From DATGPD01 sp041398565 (GTDB lineage: Bacteria > Planctomycetota > UBA1135 > UBA2386), in contig JAWKUN010000003.1 of NCBI GenBank assembly GCA_041398565.1, positions 682,001 through 746,000 on the forward strand: a stretch of 64,000 nucleotides of DNA. The letters run 5' to 3'. The translations under genes and the position numbers were made by a program. The notes under the pieces are model-generated. The model searched no databases. It saw only the letters and a list, made by a program, of their open reading frames with translations, and was not told the DNA's origin. Positions 8,007 to 15,052 of this stretch are shown here, one piece after another. The number at the start of each line of letters is the position of its first letter. Position 1 is the stretch's first letter.

Positions 8007-11000
8007 TCAGTCGTCGCCGCGGATCTCGCGCACCTCCACCCGCCGGAACTCCATCGGCGCACCTTCCGATTGCAGCACGATCGGTCCGGCCACGTGCGCG
8101 CAACCGAAGGCTTCGTTCTGCACGACCCCGTTCACCGTCAGCCGCAGCGCGTCGCCATGAGCGACGATCTCGTAGCGGTTCCACTCGCCCAACGCGTGCT
8201 CGCTCGACGCGGCGATCCGACGCGTGCGCCGGCCCTCGGTGCGCTCGGCCGCGGTCTCCATCGGGAACTCGTCGATGTTCCAGATGTCGCCGGCGTTGCC
8301 GCTCTCGAGTTGGCACTCGATGCTGCGTGGCCAGACCTTGTCGGGGCCTGACTGCCGCACGAGCACGCCGCCGTTGCCCCGCCGGCCCGGGAAGCGCCAT
8401 TCGACGACGAGCACGAAGTCGCGGAACGCGCGCTCGGTGCGCAGGTAACCGATCGGCTGGCCGCGGTTCCTCAGCACGCCGTCCTGCACCGACCACACCG
8501 CCGACGTGGGGGTGCCGTCGGGGAAGTGGCCGGTCCAGCCGTCCAGAGAGCGACCGTCGAACAAGCCGATGGGGTCGCCGAGGTCGAGGTTCTCGAACGG
8601 TCGCGCAGCCAGGAACGCCACGAGGTCGACCAGTTCGCCGGCGTCGAGGCCGAGCGCGGCGGTGTCGGGCATCAACGAGACCGGCTGGCGCTCGCGCCGC
8701 ACGATCTGCTCGGCATCGATCACGTGACGCGCGCCGGCGAAGTCCTTGAGCACAAGGCGCGGACCGTCGGCCAGCAGGAAGCCGCCGACCGCGTTGCCGT
8801 CCTTGGTCTGCACCAGCCACGACTCGTAGCCGAAGGCGATCGAGGCACTCGGCTCGAGGATCGCGGTCAGAAGGCCCGTGGCGTCGTACTTGGCGCCGAC
8901 ACGCGTCAGGTCCGGGCCGAGCGCGCCGCCGCGCAGGTCGTGGACGTGGCAGGCAGCGCATTGGGCCTTGTCGCCGAAGAACACCGCGCGGCCGCGCTGC
9001 GGGTCGCCGCGGCGCGCCGCCAGCTCGGCGATCGGCGGCAGCTTGTCGGCGGCGCTGCCGGGACGCGCGAACGGCTTGCTGGCGACGGCGCGGATGCCTG
9101 CGTCGGGGTGCCGGCGCATCGCCTCGGCGATCGCGTCGCGGATCGCCGGATCGAGTGCGCCGCGCAGTGCTTGCTCGAGCAAGAAGTTGGAGCCGTCGCG
9201 GTCGGCGGCCAACTCGCGGGCAGCGGCGACGCGTGACTCGAGGGATGCACGGACATCGGCGAGCGTCGCGCGCGCCGCGGCGAAGCGGCTACGGTCGGGG
9301 GGCTTGGCCAGCCACAGCTCGATGCCGAGCGAGGTGCGGGCGCCACGCTGCGAGGTGCCGCCGTCGTCGGGGCCGACGGTGCCACGCAAGCGCTGGTAGC
9401 CCTCGGGCAGGCGGATCGCGATCTCGGCCGGGGCGTGCGCGCCGATGCCGTGGGCGAAGCGCTTGCCGCCGATCGCCAGCCGCCCGCCGCCGGCGTTGCG
9501 GCCCCGGCCGATCTCGCCCCAGCCGGTGGACGCGCGCAGGAACGGCTGCGCGTCGAGCGGCAGCTCGCCGGCGGGCCCGACGAGCCGGAGGTCGCCGAAG
9601 CTGGCCCAGTCGTAGCCGTTGCCGTCGCCGCCGTCGGTCACGACCAGGAACAGGGTGCGCGCGCCGTCCAACTCGGCGTCGACCTCGCGCGAGCCGTCGC
9701 GCATGGTGCCGGTGGCGAGCACCTCGGCGGCGCCCTCGCGCGAGAGTGTGCCGACGCGCGACGCCAGCCCGAACCGAGCCCAGCGACTCTCGGCGAGCCG
9801 CGCCAGCCAGCCGTTGGCCAGAGCCTGCGCATCGGCCGGGCCGCTCTCGGCGACGGCGAGCATCGCCTCGACCGCCGCGGGTTCGTCGACGAAGGCGAGC
9901 GCCGAGACGGCGCGGGCGCGCTCGGCCGCCGTCAGCTCGGGGGCCATGGCGCGGGCCAGGAACGCCGGGACCGACACCGGCGGGTGCAGGCGCCAAGCGA
10001 CCGCCGCGAACCCGGCCGGCCACTGCGTCGGCGCCTTGCCGTGCTCGGCCAGCAGCGCCGTGTAGACCTCGGCCTCGCGGCCGCGCGCGTCGAGGCCGAA
10101 GACCTCGAGCGCGAACCGATCGTCGGCGGGCATCGTGCGCGCGCGTTCGAGCAGTGCGTCGAGGTCGAGGATCGGGCGCGGCGCAAGGCGCGCGATCGCG
10201 GTGGCGTCCGGGGTGCGCCGCGGGGTCACATGCCCGTCGTCGCGCGCGAGGCGCAGGATGCGGCCGTACCCTTCCCGATCGCCCATGCCGTGTCCGCCGA
10301 CACCCGGGTCGTACCAGTCGGCGACCCACACCGCGCCGTCGGCGCCGACGCACACGTCGCTCGGCCGGAACCAGCCCTTCTTGCGCGCGCCGAGGTCGGT
10401 GCGCGCGCGCAGCAGGTCCTCGCGCTCGAAGGCGAGGGTGCTGCCGTCCGGTCGCGGGTGGTGCGCGTACACCACGCCGGCGCCGGCGTCGCAGTTCAGC
10501 ACGGCGCCGGCGAAGCGCTCCGGCAGCCGGCCGCCTTCGTACACGCACACCCCGGTGGGACCTCCGGCGCCGTTGCGGTGGCCGGCCGGCGCCACCCCCG
10601 GATCGTCCTGGTGCCAATGGGCACGCCAGACGTCCTGCCCCGGCAACCGATCGGCCTGCCAGGTGCGCGCGCCGTCGTCGGAGAAGAAGCCGTGGTCGCC
10701 GCCGTGCAACACCGGCACCAGCCGGCAGCACGCGTTGCCGTCGTCGTCGTTGTCGGCGGTGTAGACGTTGCCGAGCGCGTCGATCGCCACCTCGTACGGG
10801 TTGCGGAAGCCGTGCGCGAACACGCGCAGGTCGGTGCCGTCGGGACGGACCGACAAGATCAAGCCGCCGGTCCACTTGCGGCCGTCGTCGGACACGAGGC
10901 CCGCGCGGTTGGGGGCCGTCTCGGCGCCGCCGCCCGTGTAGTTGCTCCCCGAGCGCAGGGTGAAGCCCGACGCGTCGGTGACCACGTGCGGGCCGGCGTT

Positions 11001-11519
11001 GCCCACCGCGAGCCACAGGCGCCCATCCGGGCCGGCGACCACCGAGTGCGCGCCGTGGTCGTGGTCGTGACCGCCGAAGCCGGTGAGGAACACCGTCTTC
11101 TCGTCGGCGCGCAGGTCGCCGTCGCGGTCGCGGTAGCGCCAGATGGTCGGCGAGCACGACACGAACACCGAGTCGCCGATCACCGCCACGCCGAGCGGCG
11201 CGACCAGGTCGCGGTCCTGCGCGAACACGGTGCTGGTCTCGGCGCGGCCGTCGCCGTCCTTGTCCTCGAGCACGACGATGCGGTCGCCCTCGGGATGGTC
11301 GAGCCCGGGATTGCGGCCACGCCACTTGCGGTAGTTCACCGCCTCGGCGACCCAGACGCGGCCCTGCGCGTCGACGTCGATCGCCGTCGGGTTGAAGAGC
11401 TGCGGCGACTCGGCCCACAGCGTCACGCGCACACCCTCGGGTGCGGTGAAGGCGGCGGTGACATCGTTCGAGACGGGCGCCTGCGGAGCGAGGACGAGGG
11501 CGAGAGCGGCGACGGACAC
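8007..11519 (-). CDS. PVC-type haem-binding CxxCH protein fused to an NPCBM-like and a DUF1080 domain
   Basis: 1170 residues with a short signal peptide. Residues ~25-430 form a six-bladed-propeller dehydrogenase-like region (PTAIDVDAQGRVWVAE, GPDGRLWLAVGN). An NPCBM-like carbohydrate-binding region follows at ~606-743 (FAHGIGAHAPAEI), then a cytochrome c domain with the haem site CAACH at 854-858. Residues ~980-1170 match the 3-keto-disaccharide hydrolase/DUF1080 family (LFDGRSLDGW, GNGGVLVRQSG). This multi-domain layout is typical of Planctomycetota and is thought to serve periplasmic sugar oxidation (family knowledge; substrate unknown). The GTG at 11519 is chosen because it begins the signal peptide and TAGAGT lies 6 nt upstream. 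Confidence 0.9.
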   Translation of the reverse strand: MSVAALALVLAPQAPVSNDVTAAFTAPEGVRVTLWAESPQLFNPTAIDVDAQGRVWVAEAVNYRKWRGRNPGLDHPEGDRIVVLEDKDGDGRAETSTVFAQDRDLVAPLGVAVIGDSVFVSCSPTIWRYRDRDGDLRADEKTVFLTGFGGHDHDHGAHSVVAGPDGRLWLAVGNAGPHVVTDASGFTLRSGSNYTGGGAETAPNRAGLVSDDGRKWTGGLILSVRPDGTDLRVFAHGFRNPYEVAIDALGNVYTADNDDDGNACCRLVPVLHGGDHGFFSDDGARTWQADRLPGQDVWRAHWHQDDPGVAPAGHRNGAGGPTGVCVYEGGRLPERFAGAVLNCDAGAGVVYAHHPRPDGSTLAFEREDLLRARTDLGARKKGWFRPSDVCVGADGAVWVADWYDPGVGGHGMGDREGYGRILRLARDDGHVTPRRTPDATAIARLAPRPILDLDALLERARTMPADDRFALEVFGLDARGREAEVYTALLAEHGKAPTQWPAGFAAVAWRLHPPVSVPAFLARAMAPELTAAERARAVSALAFVDEPAAVEAMLAVAESGPADAQALANGWLARLAESRWARFGLASRVGTLSREGAAEVLATGTMRDGSREVDAELDGARTLFLVVTDGGDGNGYDWASFGDLRLVGPAGELPLDAQPFLRASTGWGEIGRGRNAGGGRLAIGGKRFAHGIGAHAPAEIAIRLPEGYQRLRGTVGPDDGGTSQRGARTSLGIELWLAKPPDRSRFAAARATLADVRASLESRVAAARELAADRDGSNFLLEQALRGALDPAIRDAIAEAMRRHPDAGIRAVASKPFARPGSAADKLPPIAELAARRGDPQRGRAVFFGDKAQCAACHVHDLRGGALGPDLTRVGAKYDATGLLTAILEPSASIAFGYESWLVQTKDGNAVGGFLLADGPRLVLKDFAGARHVIDAEQIVRRERQPVSLMPDTAALGLDAGELVDLVAFLAARPFENLDLGDPIGLFDGRSLDGWTGHFPDGTPTSAVWSVQDGVLRNRGQPIGYLRTERAFRDFVLVVEWRFPGRRGNGGVLVRQSGPDKVWPRSIECQLESGNAGDIWNIDEFPMETAAERTEGRRTRRIAASSEHALGEWNRYEIVAHGDALRLTVNGVVQNEAFGCAHVAGPIVLQSEGAPMEFRRVEVREIRGDD

Positions 11520-11525
11520 GCCGGC

Positions 11526-11531
11526 ACTCTA
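11526..11531 (-). promoter_or_regulatory. -10-like TAGAGT before the PVC cytochrome gene
   Basis: On the minus strand TAGAGT lies 6 nt before the GTG start with no ribosome-binding sequence between, consistent with leaderless transcription. Confidence 0.4.
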
Positions 11532-11645
11532 CCGACTCGCGGGCCACGACCCGCGGCGAGGCCTGCTCTCGGTTGCAGGTTCGGCGTGGATGCACGCGTC
11601 CGGATCGTGGGACATGGAGCCAGACCCACCGCCGAACCAGCGTTC

Positions 11646-11671
11646 AGCGGTGGAGTCTGACTCCATCCGCT
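11646..11671. repeat. REP-like imperfect palindrome containing TGGAGTCTGACTCCA
   Basis: AGCGG-TGGAGTC (11646-11657), a central T, then GACTCCA-T-CCGCT (11659-11671) form a 12-bp stem with one bulged T. A close relative of the 15-bp core occurs at 47816-47830, also intergenic. Confidence 0.6.
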
Positions 11672-11682
11672 GCAACGCTGGT

Positions 11683-11717
11683 GCGATGGGCGGCGACCTC
11701 GGTCGCCCGCCCATCGC
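11683..11717. repeat. long inverted repeat
   Basis: GCGATGGGCGGCGAC (11683-11697) pairs with GTCGCCCGCCCATCGC (11702-11717) around a CTCG tetraloop, with one bulged C. It follows the REP-like palindrome by 11 nt, so the two may form a paired unit. No T tract follows. Confidence 0.6.
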
Positions 11718-11834
11718 TGGTTGTCCGGCTGTCGGTTTGTCGTCGGTTTCGTCGCGTGGCCGCCGTGACAAACGAGCGGACAGCGCACATCCGCGGCAGC
11801 CCAGGTTTGGCGCGGGAGTTGCGATCGCGGCGGC

Positions 11835-12950
11835 ATGTTCGGCGTCTCTCGCTCTGCGCGCCTCGCGCTCGCGCTTCTCTTCTCGTGCTGCGGGCTGTGT
11901 GCCCAACGGGTGCTGATCGTCGATGCCAGTGGCGGCGGCGACTTCCGCTCGATCGGACCGGCGGTCGCTGCGGCCGCCCCCGGCGACCACGTGGTCGTGC
12001 GGCAAGGGACCTACGCCGAGAATCTGGAGATCGACAAGGGCATCGCCCTGGTCGGGGAGCCCGGCGCGCTGATCGCGGCCACGACGATCGGTGGCAACCT
12101 GTTCGTCCGCGACGTGCCAGCGGGCCAGGCGTTTCGGATGCGCGGTTTCACGTTGCGTGGCAGCTTCCCTGGCGTCTTCCCTTTCAACTGCGTGCTACGT
12201 GACACCCTCGGCCTGTGCGTGCTCCAGGAGCTGTACGGCGACCTGATTCAGCCGAGTCTGCACATCGAGCGCTGCCACCAGGTCGAGCTGCGGGCGATCG
12301 CCTGGAGTGATGCAACGGTGGTCGATTCCACTCTCGCGGCGTCGACCGTCGTGTTCGAGAGCGACAACCTCTGGGGGCTTCGGTGCTCGGGCAGCGTCAC
12401 CCTCGATCGGTGCGTCGCCCGAGGCACGACGGGTGCCGTCCCCGGTGCGGGGATCCGCGTGGACAACGGACGCCTCACCCTCACGCGAACCGAAGTGCGG
12501 GCCGGAGCGTTGGCGACCTATCCGCAGTCGGCGATCGATACGCTCGGAGGCGAGGTCGTCCTGGATCCGACCGTCCGGCTGGTGCCGGCGAACGGTGCGC
12601 CTCCTGTGTCAGGGTCTGGCGCGGTGGTCATGCGGGAGGTCGCTAGCCTCGGCGCGGCCAGCAACGGCGCACGCCTGGAGGTCGAGCTGCACGGCCTCAG
12701 CGGGTCGGACTTCGTGATCCTCGCAACCCGGCCGGCGCCGGCTGTCCTGCCGACGTCGTTCGGCGAGTTGTGGCTGCTGGCCGAGGACCACGTGCTGGTC
12801 GGATTCGGCTCGCTCCGCAACTCCGCGCGCCAGCGGGTCCTGAGCATCCCGCACGCCCCGGTGCCCGCGGGCTACGCGATCGTGCTGCAGGCGGCGCAGT
12901 TCGCGGGCGGCGCGCTTTCGCTGAGTTCACCCGCAGTAGCGCTGTTCTGA
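11835..12950 (+). CDS. exported right-handed beta-helix protein
   Basis: 371 residues with a signal peptide ending at GLCAQ. The opening VDASGGGDFRSIGPAVAAAAPGDHVVVRQGTY is the standard start of pectin-lyase-like or DUF1565-type helices (only partly quoted by family). Short coil-like repeats follow (LRCSGSVTLDRCVARG, GIRVDNGRLTLTRTEV) up to residue ~240, then a C-terminal beta-rich domain. It has no visible catalytic signature, so surface adhesion or carbohydrate binding is as likely as lyase activity. It resembles the frameshifted gene at 7182-7834 in its first 100 residues. Confidence 0.75.
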   Translation: MFGVSRSARLALALLFSCCGLCAQRVLIVDASGGGDFRSIGPAVAAAAPGDHVVVRQGTYAENLEIDKGIALVGEPGALIAATTIGGNLFVRDVPAGQAFRMRGFTLRGSFPGVFPFNCVLRDTLGLCVLQELYGDLIQPSLHIERCHQVELRAIAWSDATVVDSTLAASTVVFESDNLWGLRCSGSVTLDRCVARGTTGAVPGAGIRVDNGRLTLTRTEVRAGALATYPQSAIDTLGGEVVLDPTVRLVPANGAPPVSGSGAVVMREVASLGAASNGARLEVELHGLSGSDFVILATRPAPAVLPTSFGELWLLAEDHVLVGFGSLRNSARQRVLSIPHAPVPAGYAIVLQAAQFAGGALSLSSPAVALF

Positions 12951-12960
12951 AGCCCGGGTC

Positions 12961-12996
12961 GCCCGGCCGCGCGCCCGGCCGCGCGCCTGGCCGCGT
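12961..12996. repeat. three tandem copies of a 12-bp repeat
   Basis: GCCCGGCCGCGC occurs at 12961-12972 and 12973-12984, with a variant GCCTGGCCGCGT at 12985-12996. The array fills the 48-bp gap between two convergent genes. Self-complementary GGCC/GCGC content could also fold; copy number may vary between strains. Confidence 0.75.
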
Positions 12997-12998
12997 GC

Positions 12999-14669
12999 TC
13001 ATCGCAGCGCACGCAGCGCGTCGCGCTCCGCGTCCGAGAAGGTGCGTTCCCGCGGCGCCGCGCGACCAGTGCGCTGCCGATGCGGGTCGACGCGGAACAC
13101 GTCGTCGGGCAGCTCGGCGCCAATCGTCGTGTTGAGCCGGATGACGCGGGACAGCGACATGCTGTCGACCCAGGCGACGATGGGCGGCGGCAGGACGATC
13201 TGGTACCAGTGGCGGTCGGCGTCGCGCAGGCGCTCGAACTGGTCGGACAGGATGCGGTGGAACAGCGGGCCGACCAGGGCACCGGAAACATGGTCCTCGG
13301 CGAGGCCGCCGACCCACAGGTCGACGTCGTCGACTGTCTCGTAGGCGGCAGCCAGGCGCGCGCGCACGCTGGGGTCGCTCGACACGTCGGCGAACGAACG
13401 CGCCGGGCGCAAGCCGAGGTCGGAGCGCGCACGGTTGTAGCTCGGCAAGCCGTGATCGCGGCCGCGCTGGATGTTGAGCGACGCCAGATCGAAGCCACCC
13501 GCGCCCGGCGGGCCGAACAAGAAGTTGCGGACATCGTCGACCACGAGCGTGTCGAGCTCCTGCGCCGGTTGCGCCGCCAGCCCGCGCAGCAGCGGCTCGA
13601 TGCCGTGCTCGACGATCTCGCGTGGTGCGAAGAACGCGTCGCGCAGCGCCAGGTGGCCAGCGGCGATCTCCTGGCCGTCGGCGTCGAGGCGCAGGATCGT
13701 TGCCGACAGCATGCTGTGGCCGAGCCGGTAGGCCGCCGTCGCGAACTCGTTGGCGATGCCCGGCTCGACGTCGGGCCGGTAGCCGCCGTAGGCACGCAGC
13801 GGCCGCCCGAGCAGCACCGGCAGGAACTCGTTGTACGTGATCGCCTGCACTTCGGCGCCGACCAGCATGCGGGTGAGGTCGTAGGTGGTCGGCGCATCGA
13901 CACCGAGTAGCCGGAGTTGAACGGCGATGCGGTTGTGTTCGCGCACGAACAGCGTGTGCAGCGCCGTCAAGCCGACTTGCTCGTTGGCGCGAACGTCGCC
14001 GGCCAGGAAGTAGGTCGGGTCCGGGCTCGGCGCGTTCGCAAACCCGTGCAGGTTGAACGGCAGCAGTCCGCCGTCGCTGGTCGCGAGCCTGCCGTCGGCA
14101 AGGCGCAGCTCGGCCGCCCGCGCCGCGTCGGAGCCGTACACGTTCGACGCGTCGATCCAAGCCGTGATCTCGTTGACCTGTTCACGGACGCCCGCTTCGA
14201 CCCAGCCCGACCGGCTCAACGCGATCGTCGCAACACCGGTGGCCAGTGGATCGAACCAGGGATCACCGCGGGGCACGGCGATCGGCAGCGGCTCTTCCGG
14301 TTGCGCCGCTTCGGTCAGGTCCAGGTCGTGGTCGAGGAACTGGCCCCACTGCCAGACGAAGTCGGACGCCCGCATGCGGTTCGGCAGCGAGCCGACCTGT
14401 GCCGCGACGGCGTTGCTGATCGCGCGGGCGCTCGGGCGGTCGCCGCCCGCCGGGGCGGATCGGCCGTCGGCGTAGCCCACGGTCGTGCGCCGCAGGAGCG
14501 GTTGCCCCGCCCGTCCCCAGTCGGGGTGGTTCGGGTTGTTCGCGCCGCCGTCGAACGTGCGGAACCAAGGCGCTTGCGCGCGAGGCTGGGTCGCGAGCAG
14601 CGCTGCGCCCATGACCAGAGGGCCGAGCACCAGCGAACGCGGTGCTCGGTGGAAAGAGGGAGTCGTCAT
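12999..14669 (-). CDS. exported animal-type haem peroxidase
   Basis: 556 residues with a signal peptide ending near PRAQA. Diagnostic motifs of the peroxidase-cyclooxygenase superfamily are present: WGQFLDHDLDLT with the distal His, LFVREHNRIA, AAYRLGHSMLS with the proximal His, and NIQRGRDHGLPSYNR. The opening FRTFDGGANNPNHPDWG is typical of bacterial members. The family oxidises halides or phenols with H2O2 and binds haem, often covalently. The ATG at 14669 was chosen over more upstream codons because it starts the signal peptide and follows a GAGAGG ribosome-binding sequence. Confidence 0.9.
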   Translation of the reverse strand: MTTPSFHRAPRSLVLGPLVMGAALLATQPRAQAPWFRTFDGGANNPNHPDWGRAGQPLLRRTTVGYADGRSAPAGGDRPSARAISNAVAAQVGSLPNRMRASDFVWQWGQFLDHDLDLTEAAQPEEPLPIAVPRGDPWFDPLATGVATIALSRSGWVEAGVREQVNEITAWIDASNVYGSDAARAAELRLADGRLATSDGGLLPFNLHGFANAPSPDPTYFLAGDVRANEQVGLTALHTLFVREHNRIAVQLRLLGVDAPTTYDLTRMLVGAEVQAITYNEFLPVLLGRPLRAYGGYRPDVEPGIANEFATAAYRLGHSMLSATILRLDADGQEIAAGHLALRDAFFAPREIVEHGIEPLLRGLAAQPAQELDTLVVDDVRNFLFGPPGAGGFDLASLNIQRGRDHGLPSYNRARSDLGLRPARSFADVSSDPSVRARLAAAYETVDDVDLWVGGLAEDHVSGALVGPLFHRILSDQFERLRDADRHWYQIVLPPPIVAWVDSMSLSRVIRLNTTIGAELPDDVFRVDPHRQRTGRAAPRERTFSDAERDALRALR

Positions 14670-15052
14670 CGTCCTCTCGCTCTCGGAGTAGCGGCGCGTC
14701 CCCGGCGGAGCCGCACCGGACGCTGCGGGGGCAGCGACGTCACCTCCTAGTCCCGCCGACGAGGAGCTTTCGCGCGCGGAAATCGCGCGTCTCCCGCGCG
14801 CCCTGGATCCTGGCGTGGCGTGAACCTCGACGCCGACCGCCTGCGGTCGGCGCGGTGTTCTGCGTCGCCGAGCCATGTGTGCCGGGTGTTCGCCGAGTGT
14901 GTGATCGGGTCGGGGGGCCACCTCGTGCTGGGTCGCCTCGACCGAGCCACCCTGCGCCGGTGGTAGGTGCGTGCGTTCGCGGCTCCGGCTGGTCTCGCGC
15001 AGCGGGCCCTCCTATCGTGCCCGCATGTTCGTCCACGTTTCGAGGCCTTCCG
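14670..15052. other. divergent intergenic region between peroxidase and Mo-subunit genes
   Basis: 383 bp. It contains a perfect 22-bp palindrome (14831-14852) and a TATCGT hexamer at 15013-15018 that could be the -10 of the Mo-subunit gene with a leader of ~30 nt. Nothing else was recognised. Confidence 0.55.
14831..14852. repeat. perfect 10-bp inverted repeat with 2-nt spacer
   Basis: CGCCGACCGC, CT, GCGGTCGGCG. It lies in a divergent promoter region, ~160 nt from the peroxidase start and ~200 nt from the Mo-subunit start. A regulator operator or a tight hairpin are both possible; no T tract follows on either strand. Confidence 0.55.

Larger units (their letters stand above)
11520..11834. 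other. divergent intergenic region with two long inverted repeats
   Basis: 315 bp between the PVC cytochrome gene and the beta-helix gene. It contains the TAGAGT element next to the left gene and two strong imperfect inverted repeats described separately (11646-11671 and 11683-11717). No open frame with recognisable homology was found. Confidence 0.6.

Noticed and set aside
9155..11660. Long plus-strand frames opposite the PVC cytochrome gene.
   Set aside because: Arg/Ala-rich shadows without homology; the minus strand encodes recognisable domains throughout.
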